Origin: Candidatus Woesearchaeota archaeon
GTDB taxonomy: Archaea > Nanobdellota > Nanobdellia > SCGC-AAA011-G17 > GW2011-AR20
Length of the DNA: 20,104 nt
Direction: 5' to 3'
NCBI GenBank assembly: GCA_018302725.1
Contig: JAGVZJ010000005.1
Coordinates: 1-20,104 of the forward strand
The notes below the pieces were generated by a model, which saw nothing but the letters and a program-made list of their open reading frames with translations, did no database searches and was not told the DNA's origin. Shown here in pieces: positions 1-7,711 of this stretch (position 1 is the stretch's first letter; each line of letters begins with the position of its first letter). The translations under genes were made by a program, and so were the position numbers.

Positions 1-166
1 AATAAAAACAACAAATGATGGAACATGCAGTTTCAGTTATAACAATGATGCAGCAGACACAGAGGGGGACACTGGTTTCACTGGATTCTATTTCTACATA
101 CATGGCAGATCTGACCCAGTAACACAACAAAACGGTTGTACTCTTATGATTTGCAACAACGGTTAA
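1..166 (+). CDS. C-terminal tail of an unrecognised protein, possibly secreted
   Basis: An open frame enters from the left edge (codons begin at base 2) and stops at TAA 164-166, giving 54 residues of a protein whose start lies outside the window. The tail is rich in Asn, Asp, Thr, Gly and aromatic residues. It has three Cys, one near its beginning and two close to the C-terminus (a C-x5-C pair), and ends in CNNG. It has no hydrophobic segment. The composition resembles extracellular or pilin-like proteins of archaea, but that is only an impression and I recognise no family. The frame is supported by being open across the whole 164 bases and by ending just before the next gene's promoter. Whether it belongs to a longer gene cannot be tested here. 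Confidence 0.45.
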   Translation, partial: IKTTNDGTCSFSYNNDAADTEGDTGFTGFYFYIHGRSDPVTQQNGCTLMICNNG

Positions 167-176
167 ATCAAAAGCC

Positions 177-184
177 TTTAAAAC
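177..184 (+). promoter_or_regulatory. TATA-like box of the aIF1A gene
   Basis: TTTAAAAC is centred about 26 bases before the ATG at 207, so transcription would begin at or next to the start codon (leaderless mRNA). A pyrimidine-rich stretch (190-206) separates it from the ATG. That T-rich tract could also end transcription of the preceding gene. Confidence 0.6.
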
Positions 185-206
185 CCAATCTTCTTCTTCT
201 TTCTTT

Positions 207-530
207 ATGAAACAAAGTCAAGAGCAGCCACAGGAAGAGTTAAGAGTTCCAACACCAAAAGGGAGACAAGTACTTGGATTAGTTGATCAAAGAGTCGGTG
301 GCTCAAGGATGATTGTAAGATGCTTAGATGGCAAATCAAGAAACTGCAGAATTCCTGGAAGATTAAAAAGAAAACTATGGATAAGAGAAGGGGATGTTGT
401 TTTAGTTGAGCCATGGGAATTTGAGCAGGAAACAAAGGGGGATATATTACTCAAGTATAGACAAACACAAATAGAATGGTTAAAAAAGAAAGGGTTCCTT
501 AAAGGATTAGAAGGGATAGAAGAATTCTAA
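207..530 (+). CDS. eif1A: Translation initiation factor aIF1A
   Basis: This is a 107-residue protein of the eIF1A/IF1 family. The family binds the A site of the small ribosomal subunit and helps initiator tRNA and mRNA settle during initiation. The S1-like OB fold covers about residues 30-75. It is recognised by the motifs RMIVRCLDGKSRNCRIPGRL and VWL-type DVVLVEPWEF, followed by a basic C-terminal region (KYRQTQIEWLKKKGFL) typical of archaeal aIF1A. The length is normal for archaea (about 100-115 residues). The ATG at 207 fits a TATA-like box 26 bases upstream. The KH-domain gene follows after 2 bases, so the two are almost certainly co-transcribed. In many archaea a RIO1 kinase gene sits in this neighbourhood; none is present here. 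Confidence 0.93.
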   Translation: MKQSQEQPQEELRVPTPKGRQVLGLVDQRVGGSRMIVRCLDGKSRNCRIPGRLKRKLWIREGDVVLVEPWEFEQETKGDILLKYRQTQIEWLKKKGFLKGLEGIEEF

Positions 531-532
531 AT

Positions 533-1057
533 ATGTTTCAGGAGTGCATCAAAATACCAAAGAGAAGAATTGCAGTTCTCATAGGGGAGAAAGGCAAAGT
601 AAAAAGAGAGCTGCAAAAATTAACTTCTACTACTTTAAAGATTGATTCAGACGAGGGAGATGTAACAATAATATCGGAAGAAAGTATAGACGTCTTTAAT
701 ACAAAACCAATAGTCCAGGCAATAGCGCGAGGATTTAACCCAGAGATTGCATTTAAACTTTTAGAAGAAGAAAATTGCTTAGAAATCATTGATATTACAG
801 ATTTTTCTCTAAAATCTAAAAAGAAATTGATAAGGTTGAAGTCAAGGATTATAGGTGCAAAAGGAAAAGCAAGAAAAAACATTGAAATGTTGACCCATAC
901 AGATATTTCTGTGTATGGAAAAACTGTTTCTATAATTGGAACGCAAGAAAATACATATCTCGCAAAAAGAGCAATCCAAAATTTGTTACAAGGATCAAGA
1001 CACGGGAAAGTGTATGGATTCATTGAAAGAAGCAAAAAATTAGATAAACCTTTATAA
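533..1057 (+). CDS. KH-domain ribosome-assembly protein (archaeal Pno1/Dim2 homologue)
   Basis: This 174-residue protein has two KH RNA-binding modules. The first carries a GxxG loop in LIGEKGKVKRELQ (about residues 16-29). The second carries IIGAKGKARKNIE (about residues 106-118). Between them lies a linker with QAIARGFNPEIAFKLL, a hallmark of the archaeal/eukaryotic Pno1 (Dim2) family. In eukaryotes Pno1 binds the 3' end region of 18S rRNA and assists late 40S maturation with RIO1 and Nob1. An equivalent 16S role is inferred for archaea. Length matches the archaeal family (about 180 residues). The ATG at 533 is 2 bases after the aIF1A stop codon, implying one transcript and coupled translation. 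Confidence 0.9.
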   Translation: MFQECIKIPKRRIAVLIGEKGKVKRELQKLTSTTLKIDSDEGDVTIISEESIDVFNTKPIVQAIARGFNPEIAFKLLEEENCLEIIDITDFSLKSKKKLIRLKSRIIGAKGKARKNIEMLTHTDISVYGKTVSIIGTQENTYLAKRAIQNLLQGSRHGKVYGFIERSKKLDKPL

Positions 1058-1059
1058 AG
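1051..1059 (+). promoter_or_regulatory. TATA-like box of the topoisomerase VI operon
   Basis: TTTATAAAG is centred 26 bases before the Top6B ATG at 1081. It overlaps the last codons of the KH gene, so the topoisomerase operon can be transcribed on its own. No Shine-Dalgarno sequence is evident, consistent with a leaderless start. Confidence 0.65.
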
Positions 1060-1080
1060 AAGTTCTTATATCTCAGATTT

Positions 1081-2685
1081 ATGCCAGCAGAAAAACAAAT
1101 TACTGCAGAAGAATTAGCAAAAGGACAGAGAGAAATTTCAATTTCGGAATTCTTTGTTAAGAATAAGCATTTACTAGGATTTGACAATCCGAGGAAAGCT
1201 TTGTTGACAACAATCAAAGAAGCGGTAGATAACTCCTTGGATGCATGTGAAGAAGCAAGAATAGTTCCAGAAATATTAGTAGAAATAAAAACAATTTCAG
1301 AGGACAGATTTAAAGTCATAGTAGAAGATAACGGCCCGGGTATAGTAAAAGAACAGATTCCAAATATTTTTGCTAAATTGCTTTACGGTTCTAAATTCCA
1401 TAGGTTAAGATGCAGTAGGGGTCAGCAGGGGATAGGGATTTCTGCCTCATCAATGTACGGGCAACTAACTACAGGAAAACCATCTATAATTAGATCTAAA
1501 GCAAATCCAAAAAAGAAAGCGCATTACTTTGAATTAAACATAGATACAAAATCAAATCAACCAAAAATTCTAAAAGACGAGGAGATAGATTGGCCAGAGA
1601 AAAAGACAGGTACAAGGGTAGAAATAGAGCTAGCAGCAAAATACCAAAAAGGAAATCAAAGTGTAGACCAATATTTGAAGCAAACAGCAATTGTCAATCC
1701 TCATCTCTCTCTCGTTTACATCAATCCAGAAGGGGTCAAAACAGATTTTCCTCGTGCAACTACTGAACTACCCAAAGAGCCAAAGGAAATAAAGCCTCAT
1801 CCTTATGGAGTAGAACTTGGTATTCTAATAAAAATGCTTCATGATACCAAATCAAAAACCTTACATCACTTTTTACAAAATGATTTTTGCAGGGTAAGTG
1901 CAAAAGTTGCAAAAGAAATTTGTGACAAAGCATTGCTTGACAGCTCAGCAAGACCAGAGAGAATTGCAACTCATGAAGCAGAAAATCTGTACAAAGCAAT
2001 TAATCAGACAAAAATAATGGCTCCTCCTACAAATTGTGTGACACCAATAGGAGAGGAGTTGATAGTAAAAGGGCTGAAAAAAGAAGTGGATGCAGAATTC
2101 TACACTGCTGTAACAAGGTCCCCCAGTGTTTATAGAGGTAACCCCTTTATTGTAGAAGCGGGATTAGCATACGGAGGCTCGTTGCCTTCAGATGAATTAG
2201 TAAAGGTATACAGGTTTGCGAATCGGGTTCCTTTATTATATCAACTAAGCGCTTGTGCTACCACAAAATCAATAGCAACAACTTCATGGAGGAATTACGG
2301 GTTGTCTCAAAGTAAAGGTGCATTGCCAGCAGGACCAGTAGTCATTTTAGTTCATATAGCTTCAGTGTGGGTTCCTTTCACATCAGAGAGTAAAGAAGCA
2401 ATTGCCCATTATCCGGAGATAATAAAAGAAATTAAACTTGCCCTTCAGGAAGTTGGAAGAAAGTTAGGTTCTCATATAAGAAAGAATGTAAAAGCCAAGC
2501 AGCAGAAGGAAAGAGCAAATCTTTTTGAAAAGTATATTCCTGAAGTATCTTCTTCATTAAGTAAACTCTCTGGAGAAAAAAAATATATTATTCAAGAGTG
2601 TTTAGAAAAAAAATTAAAAAAGGAACTTCCTATTTTATTAGGAGATATAAACAAAAAAGATGAAAAAGGCACAACAAAAGGATAA
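1081..2685 (+). CDS. top6B: DNA topoisomerase VI subunit B (ATPase)
   Basis: This 534-residue ATPase subunit of the A2B2 type IIB topoisomerase relaxes and decatenates DNA by passing one duplex through another. The GHKL ATP-binding fold is clear: the N box EAVDNSLDACEEA (E47, N51), the G1 box VEDNGPGI (about 81-88) and the G2 box GQQGIGISASSMYG (about 114-127). A helix-two-turn-helix region follows at about 230-310. The transducer domain contains QSKGALPAGPVVILVHIAS, with K412 the likely switch lysine that contacts ATP. The C-terminus is basic. Length is normal (about 500-620). The ATG at 1081 lies 26 bases after a TATA-like box. The gene overlaps Top6A by 26 bases, in a different frame, consistent with coupled translation of partner subunits. 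Confidence 0.97.
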   Translation: MPAEKQITAEELAKGQREISISEFFVKNKHLLGFDNPRKALLTTIKEAVDNSLDACEEARIVPEILVEIKTISEDRFKVIVEDNGPGIVKEQIPNIFAKLLYGSKFHRLRCSRGQQGIGISASSMYGQLTTGKPSIIRSKANPKKKAHYFELNIDTKSNQPKILKDEEIDWPEKKTGTRVEIELAAKYQKGNQSVDQYLKQTAIVNPHLSLVYINPEGVKTDFPRATTELPKEPKEIKPHPYGVELGILIKMLHDTKSKTLHHFLQNDFCRVSAKVAKEICDKALLDSSARPERIATHEAENLYKAINQTKIMAPPTNCVTPIGEELIVKGLKKEVDAEFYTAVTRSPSVYRGNPFIVEAGLAYGGSLPSDELVKVYRFANRVPLLYQLSACATTKSIATTSWRNYGLSQSKGALPAGPVVILVHIASVWVPFTSESKEAIAHYPEIIKEIKLALQEVGRKLGSHIRKNVKAKQQKERANLFEKYIPEVSSSLSKLSGEKKYIIQECLEKKLKKELPILLGDINKKDEKGTTKG

Positions 2686-3754
2686 TCCAGAGGGTGAATT
2701 AGAAAAACTGGGTAAGGATATTGTAAGCCAAATTAAGGCAATGAAGAATCCAGAGATTACAATACCTGTAAGAGCTCTATCGAATGTAGAATTTAATAAG
2801 AAAACAAAAACATTGCAACTTGGAAACAAAGAGGGTAAAAGAAGTTTCTTTAATGTAGGACATACAAAAAAATTTCTCCAAACTGTAGAGGTTGCTTCTA
2901 TTAGCAAAAACCTTCTAAACGAGGGGAAGCATGCTTCTCTTAGGGATGTATTTTACATGGCTAAAAGAACAATTCCGGGAACAAAAGTCAATGTTGTAGA
3001 CGAACAGGTAGAATCCGATGCAGTCGTTGAAGACCTCGAGCTAATAAGTGATTTGAGTAGGGAGCAGCTCAATATCAATGCTAACAAAAACGGTTCAGTA
3101 GCTGGCAGGGTCGTTATTGAAGATAAAGGAGATACAATTGACTGGAGTAAGCTCGGCTCTGGAGGATGGAGCGTGCCTTCAAATGTTGAGGATATAACCT
3201 TCAAAAAAGTAAATGCAAAATATGTTCTCTACATGGAGAAAGCGGCAGTCTGGGAAAATTTGCATGAACATAAATTTTGGGATCAGCATAATTGTATCAT
3301 CCTGTCCTCTCAAGGGCAAACAACACGGGGGATTAGAAGACTGTTACAAAGGTTGTATCAAGAGCACAATCTTCCCATCTATGTTTTGGCAGACTACGAT
3401 TGCTATGGGTTTTACATCTACTCTGTAATTAAGTTTGGTAGCATAAACTTAGCCCACATATCAGAAAAAATGGCCATTCCAGGAGTGAAATTTCTAGGCA
3501 TAACATCCAGTGACATAGAAAAGTATGATCTTAAAAAACATTTCATCAAGCTTCAGGAGCACGACTTAAAAAGGCTCAAACAAATCTCAGAGTATACATG
3601 GTTTAGAGATAACAAGCATTGGCAGACAGAATTTAAAAGAATGAAAGAGTATGGTTCTAAGGCAGAAATTCAGGCTTTATCATCAAGGGGGATCAGTTTC
3701 ATGAACAATGTATATCTCCCAGAGAAAATAAAAAATAAAGATTTTTTAGACTGA
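2660..3754 (+). CDS. top6A: DNA topoisomerase VI subunit A (DNA-cleaving subunit)
   Basis: This 364-residue subunit cuts both DNA strands; it is homologous to Spo11. The winged-helix 5Y-CAP domain carries SLRDVFYMAKR, where Y99 is the expected catalytic tyrosine that attacks the DNA backbone. The Toprim domain carries the acidic metal-binding residues E193 (YMEKAAVWENL) and D245/D247 (LADYDCYGFYI, the DxD motif). The segment after it keeps the family's basic and aromatic C-terminal region. Length matches archaeal Top6A (about 350-390). The ATG at 2660 lies inside the end of Top6B, with a GGAGAT-like site about 14 bases upstream. All key catalytic residues appear present, so the enzyme should be active. 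Confidence 0.97.
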   Translation: MKKAQQKDNPEGELEKLGKDIVSQIKAMKNPEITIPVRALSNVEFNKKTKTLQLGNKEGKRSFFNVGHTKKFLQTVEVASISKNLLNEGKHASLRDVFYMAKRTIPGTKVNVVDEQVESDAVVEDLELISDLSREQLNINANKNGSVAGRVVIEDKGDTIDWSKLGSGGWSVPSNVEDITFKKVNAKYVLYMEKAAVWENLHEHKFWDQHNCIILSSQGQTTRGIRRLLQRLYQEHNLPIYVLADYDCYGFYIYSVIKFGSINLAHISEKMAIPGVKFLGITSSDIEKYDLKKHFIKLQEHDLKRLKQISEYTWFRDNKHWQTEFKRMKEYGSKAEIQALSSRGISFMNNVYLPEKIKNKDFLD

Positions 3755-3764
3755 TTTCGAAATG

Positions 3765-3774
3765 TTTTTATAAC
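3765..3774 (+). promoter_or_regulatory. TATA-like box of the glycan operon
   Basis: TTTTTATAAC is centred 26 bases before the ATG at 3795, in the 40-base gap after Top6A. It separates the topoisomerase operon from the lipid-glycan operon. Confidence 0.65.
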
Positions 3775-3794
3775 CTCTTATAGGATTTTTCTTC

Positions 3795-4778
3795 ATGAAA
3801 ATCATTCCTTTAGTAGGCGCTTTAGTGGGATTTCTAATAGTCATGTATTTTACACCCTGGTTCATAAAATTTCTAAAAAGTATAGGGTTAGTTGTAAAAG
3901 ACCAGAATAAAGAGAACAAACCCTTAATCCCTGTTTCTGGAGGCTTGGTAGTCTTAGCAGGCCTTATGGCGGGATTAATGAGCTATATATTTATCCAAAC
4001 TTTTTTTTACAAAAACACTTCTCCACTCATGATAGTGTTAGCATCTACAACGTCACTGTTTCTTGTCACTCTCATAGGTTTTCTTGATGATCTTCTGATA
4101 ATGGAATCAAAGGACAAGAGTATGGGCCTCAAACAATGGCAAAAGCCACTTTTAACAGTTGTTGGGGCAGTTCCTCTAATGGTTATACATGCAGGAAATT
4201 CAACAATGTGGGTTCCATTTCTTGGGGAAGTACAGTTTGGTCTGATTTATCCTTTAATCTTGATTCCAATCATCTTTGTAGGAGCTTCTAACATGGTTAA
4301 TATGCTTGCAGGATTTAACGGTTTGGAAACAGGATTGGGGTTGATATATATTGGAAATTTAGGATTGTTTGCTTATGTAAATGACAGAGCAACAGCATCA
4401 CTAATAGCTGCAATAATGTTTGCATCACTGCTTGGATTCTATTACTACAACAGGTTTCCAGCCAAGATTTTTCCGGGGGACTCTCTAACCTACCTTCTCG
4501 GTGGAACATTAGCGGTAATAGCAATTGTTGGTAACATAGAAAAAGCAGCATTAATCATGTCTGTTCCATTCTTTGTAGAGTTCATACTAAAAGCAAGAGG
4601 AAGATTCCAAAAACAAAGCTATGGAACTTGTGAAAACGGAAAACTAAAATCTTTGTACACAAAAGTGTATTCAATTCCCCACTTCTTTACCTCAAAATGC
4701 ATATTCACAGAAAGGCAAGTGGTCTATCTTGTTATGATTATAGAATTAGTCTTCGCAGGTTTGGTGTGGGTGGTTTAA
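3795..4778 (+). CDS. GlcNAc-1-phosphate transferase, Alg7/AglH type
   Basis: This 327-residue integral membrane enzyme has about ten hydrophobic segments. The family moves a sugar-1-phosphate from a UDP-sugar to a polyprenyl phosphate (dolichyl phosphate in archaea), the first step of lipid-linked oligosaccharide assembly. Conserved sites are visible: the Asp pair in GFLDDL (D98, D99), NMVNMLAGFNGLETG (about 166-180) and the catalytic loop FPGDSLTYLLGG (about 226-237). The NGLE form and the FPGDS loop match eukaryotic Alg7 and archaeal AglH better than bacterial MraY or WecA, which usually read NxxDGLD(G). The basic cytosolic loop near residue 268 (RGRFQK) is also typical. It leads an operon in which the flippase gene starts on the very next base. 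The sugar moved is inferred, not shown. Confidence 0.9.
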   Translation: MKIIPLVGALVGFLIVMYFTPWFIKFLKSIGLVVKDQNKENKPLIPVSGGLVVLAGLMAGLMSYIFIQTFFYKNTSPLMIVLASTTSLFLVTLIGFLDDLLIMESKDKSMGLKQWQKPLLTVVGAVPLMVIHAGNSTMWVPFLGEVQFGLIYPLILIPIIFVGASNMVNMLAGFNGLETGLGLIYIGNLGLFAYVNDRATASLIAAIMFASLLGFYYYNRFPAKIFPGDSLTYLLGGTLAVIAIVGNIEKAALIMSVPFFVEFILKARGRFQKQSYGTCENGKLKSLYTKVYSIPHFFTSKCIFTERQVVYLVMIIELVFAGLVWVV

Positions 4779-6044
4779 TTGATAAGAGGAATAAAGAAAT
4801 TTTTATTAAGGGGGTATTCAAAAGATAACAGCCTTATTAGAGATAGTATCATCCTTTTCTCCGCCACAATGATTCTAAACTTAACCGGTTTTGTATTCCA
4901 TTTTTTTATGGGCAGAGCTTTAGGTCCAAGCAGCTATGGGGTCCTCGGGGCGCTATGGTCATTGTTGTATATTCTTATTGTTCCTACAGTTACAATACAA
5001 AATACTTTATCTAAATTTACTTCAGAATTAAAGGCAGAAAAAGAATACGGAAAGATAAAGTATTTGACAACTTATACTTTAAAATTATTCACCCTTCTTG
5101 CAGTGCTAGGGCTAATATTCTATCTCTTGCTTAGCAAGTATATAGCGGCCTTTTTACATATCCCTTTAACCCCTGTTATAATCTTCGGGGCCTTTTTTGT
5201 TTTTGCGATTCTCCTGCCAGTTTCAAGAGGGATAATCCAAGGGTTGCAATGGTTCAAAACCCTTGGGGTAAATATGAGTTTTGAGGGGTTTGCTAAACTT
5301 GCCTTTGGAGTGATATTGGTTCTGTTTGGTCTTGAAGTTAACGGGGCAGCACTATCTGTATTTCTAGCCTTTTTATTTTCCTTTCTAATCACCTACTTTC
5401 CATTGAGGAGATTATCTAAGTATAAATCAGAGAAATATTCTCTAAACGGGCTGTACAAATATTTTATTCCAATGTTCATTGCATTATTAGTGCTAACCTC
5501 TTTTTACAGCATAGACGTGCTCTTAGTAAAGCATTTCTTTGATTCTGTTATTGCAGGAAAGTATGCAGCAATGTCTCTAGTCGGGAAAACTATATTCTTT
5601 GCAACAATTGCAATAAGTTATGTGATGTTCCCCAAAGTCTCAGAACTAAATAAACAAAAAAAATACACAAAAAATCTGCTAATAAAATCTCTTTTATTAG
5701 TTCTGGCAATAGGGGTTCCAATGACTTTTATTTATTCCTTATTCCCAGAATTGGTAATAAATATCTTCTTTGGAGAAGAATACTTAGACATTGCGAATAT
5801 CCTGTGGAGGTTTTCATTATTTATTTTATTTTTCTCATTGACCTACACAGTCGTGATGTATAATCTTTCAATAGACAAGCTTAAATCTCTTTCTCTCTTA
5901 TTTTTATTTGCTTTAGCAGAAACAGCGCTAATATGGAAGTATCATGGAAGCTTGTTGCAAATCACTAACATACTGATGATATTAGGAGGGGGAATGTTCA
6001 TCATTTTGTTTTTAATATCTCTCTTAAGAAAGAATGACGCCTAA
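4779..6044 (+). CDS. Lipid-linked polysaccharide flippase, Wzx/MOP family
   Basis: This 421-residue, highly hydrophobic protein has about twelve predicted membrane spans and no soluble domain. The N-terminal pattern (NLTGFVFHFFMGRALGPSSY followed by a GVLGALWSL segment) is characteristic of the polysaccharide-biosynthesis (RfbX/Wzx) branch of the MOP exporter superfamily. These proteins flip lipid-linked glycans across the membrane. Length is near normal (about 410-500). The start is a TTG codon at 4779, directly after the TAA of the preceding gene with no spacer. A GGTGTGGGTGG stretch just upstream could serve as the ribosome binding site. Its position after the carrier-priming transferase suggests it flips the glycan made by this operon. 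Confidence 0.87.
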   Translation: MIRGIKKFLLRGYSKDNSLIRDSIILFSATMILNLTGFVFHFFMGRALGPSSYGVLGALWSLLYILIVPTVTIQNTLSKFTSELKAEKEYGKIKYLTTYTLKLFTLLAVLGLIFYLLLSKYIAAFLHIPLTPVIIFGAFFVFAILLPVSRGIIQGLQWFKTLGVNMSFEGFAKLAFGVILVLFGLEVNGAALSVFLAFLFSFLITYFPLRRLSKYKSEKYSLNGLYKYFIPMFIALLVLTSFYSIDVLLVKHFFDSVIAGKYAAMSLVGKTIFFATIAISYVMFPKVSELNKQKKYTKNLLIKSLLLVLAIGVPMTFIYSLFPELVINIFFGEEYLDIANILWRFSLFILFFSLTYTVVMYNLSIDKLKSLSLLFLFALAETALIWKYHGSLLQITNILMILGGGMFIILFLISLLRKNDA

Positions 6045-6783
6045 ACTAACTATAATCATTCCTGCGTACAATGAAGAAAAAAGAATACCTAAAACATTAA
6101 ATTCTTATTTGGAATATCTTAGAAAAAAAATAGATTTTGAAATTCTGGTTGTGATTAATGGTTGTATAGACAACACTCTAGGTATTATAGAAGAAATAGC
6201 AAAAAAGAATAAGGAAATAAAATACATAGACATTGGTAAGGTTGCTAGTAAAGGGGTAGCAGTTACAGAGGGGTTCAAAATAGCAGATTCTGATTTAATC
6301 GGCTTTGTAGATGCGGATCTAGCTACCCCTCCAGATGCATTTTATAATCTCATAGAACAGATAGAGGATTATGATGCAATCATAGCTTCTCGCTGGATGA
6401 AAGGCGCGAAAATACATGAGCATCAACCTTTAACCAGGATTGTAGCAGGCAGAAGTTTTAATTTTCTCGTTAACTTATTATTTAACTTAAAAATAAAAGA
6501 CACACAATGTGGTGCAAAACTATTCAGAAAGCAAGCTATAAAGAGTATAATCAATGACATTGGAAAAACACGTTGGGCATTTGATGTAGACGTACTCTAT
6601 TTATTGAAGAGAAAAGGCTATAAAACCAAGGAGATACCAACAGAATGGAATGAGCCAGGCGGGTCTCACGTAAAATTAAAAACAGTACTGGAAATGTTTT
6701 TATCTATCATAAGGTTAAGGCTAATCTACTCTCCTTTTAAATTTATAGTTTCTATGTATAATCGTGTTAAAAATGTCCTGTAG
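6034..6783 (+). CDS. GT2 glycosyltransferase, dolichyl-phosphate sugar synthase-like (DPM/Alg5 type)
   Basis: This is a 249-residue GT-A glycosyltransferase of family GT2. The nucleotide-sugar fold starts with LTIIIPAYNEEKRIPKTL (residues 5-22). The metal-binding DxD is FVDADLATPP (D93, D95). DTQCGAKLFR and TRWAFDVDVLYLLKRKGY are signatures of the dolichyl-phosphate glucose/mannose synthase branch (Alg5, DPM1, archaeal AglD-like). There is no strong transmembrane segment; a weakly hydrophobic stretch lies near the C-terminus. It most likely charges dolichyl phosphate with a hexose, giving the lipid-linked donor that GT-C enzymes use outside. The two tandem GT-C genes at 14612-17668 are plausible users. 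The ATG at 6034 overlaps the flippase end by 11 bases. Donor sugar cannot be read from the sequence. Confidence 0.85.
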   Translation: MTPKLTIIIPAYNEEKRIPKTLNSYLEYLRKKIDFEILVVINGCIDNTLGIIEEIAKKNKEIKYIDIGKVASKGVAVTEGFKIADSDLIGFVDADLATPPDAFYNLIEQIEDYDAIIASRWMKGAKIHEHQPLTRIVAGRSFNFLVNLLFNLKIKDTQCGAKLFRKQAIKSIINDIGKTRWAFDVDVLYLLKRKGYKTKEIPTEWNEPGGSHVKLKTVLEMFLSIIRLRLIYSPFKFIVSMYNRVKNVL

Positions 6784-7675
6784 ACTTTCAATTGTTATAG
6801 CACTGGCCCCGGAAAGGAAAATAGAGGTTTTAGACTCTCTTAACCAATCAGATTATGACCCAAAGAAGTATGAGATTATAGTTGAAGTCGGTAAAAACCC
6901 ATCTGAAAACAGAAACAGAGGGATAAAAAAAGCAAAGGGGGAGATAATTGCATTCATAGACGATGATGCTATGGTCCATAAAGACCTGTTAAAAAATGCA
7001 GACCAATTCTTCAATGAGCATCCAGAAATTGAGGTTGTAGGAGGTACACAATTAACTCCGAAAAATGATCCTTTCTTTGCAAAAGCCTCTGGAGTGGTTT
7101 TGTCTTCTTTTTTAGGAACTTACGTGATGAGCAACCGTTATAAGATAGGAAAACTAAATTTAAATGCAGATGAATCAAGCCTGACAACTGCAGTATGTTT
7201 TGTAAGAAGAGAGGTTTTTGACAAGATAGAAGGGTTCAATCCATTGTTATTCCCAGGAGAAGATCCTGAGTTATTTGCAAGAATGAAAGATAATGGAATA
7301 AGAATGGCTTACAATCCAGAGCTAATAGTATATCACAAAAGAAGAAGCACACACTGGGCATTTTGTAAACAATTTTTTAAATACGGGCAAGTAAGAATAT
7401 TAAAAGAAAAGATTAATAAAAGAAGAGCAAAGCTTGTTTTCTTAATGCCTTCTTTATTCTCTCTCTACATAATCCTGTTAATTCCTCTCTATTTCATTGT
7501 ACACCCGATAGTTATAGCCCCAATTTTGCTGTATCTTGCAATAATAATCATTTATTCCATGTTCTTATCAATCAGAAAGAATATCTTATATTTTCCATTG
7601 CTCCCATTCCTCTTTTTGTCAGTCCACCTATCCTATGGATTAGGGATGATATATTCTCAACTTAAAGGTAAATAG
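6773..7675 (+). CDS. Membrane-anchored GT2 glycosyltransferase
   Basis: The protein has 300 residues from the ATG at 6773; a GTG at 6764 would add three residues. The N-terminal GT-A fold carries the DxD motif in AFIDDDAMVHKDLL (about residues 60-73), a probable acceptor-side acid in FPGEDPELFARM, and a conserved YHKRRST segment. Two or three hydrophobic helices follow in the C-terminal third, from about residue 222 on, and would anchor it in the membrane. The opening strand (LSIVIALAPERKIEVL) lacks the usual YN motif, and the DGSTD-type loop is replaced by EVGKNPSENRNRG. It is therefore a divergent GT2 that may use an unusual nucleotide sugar. It overlaps the preceding gene by 11 bases and ends the first glycan operon. 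Confidence 0.82.
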   Translation: MSCRLSIVIALAPERKIEVLDSLNQSDYDPKKYEIIVEVGKNPSENRNRGIKKAKGEIIAFIDDDAMVHKDLLKNADQFFNEHPEIEVVGGTQLTPKNDPFFAKASGVVLSSFLGTYVMSNRYKIGKLNLNADESSLTTAVCFVRREVFDKIEGFNPLLFPGEDPELFARMKDNGIRMAYNPELIVYHKRRSTHWAFCKQFFKYGQVRILKEKINKRRAKLVFLMPSLFSLYIILLIPLYFIVHPIVIAPILLYLAIIIIYSMFLSIRKNILYFPLLPFLFLSVHLSYGLGMIYSQLKGK

Positions 7676-7679
7676 AACA

Positions 7680-7689
7680 ATATTTAAAT
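7680..7689 (+). promoter_or_regulatory. TATA-like box of the radical SAM operon
   Basis: ATATTTAAAT is centred 27 bases before the ATG at 7712 and lies in the 36-base gap after the membrane GT2. It marks the start of a new transcription unit. Confidence 0.6.
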
Positions 7690-7711
7690 GTTATAAGTCC
7701 AGAAAATTCCT

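Noticed and set aside
538..1035. 165-residue minus-strand ORF opposite the KH gene
   Set aside because: It is the mirror of a clearly recognised gene, has a Phe/Ser/Ile-rich composition typical of antisense frames in AT-rich DNA, and has no promoter-like box at the usual spacing.
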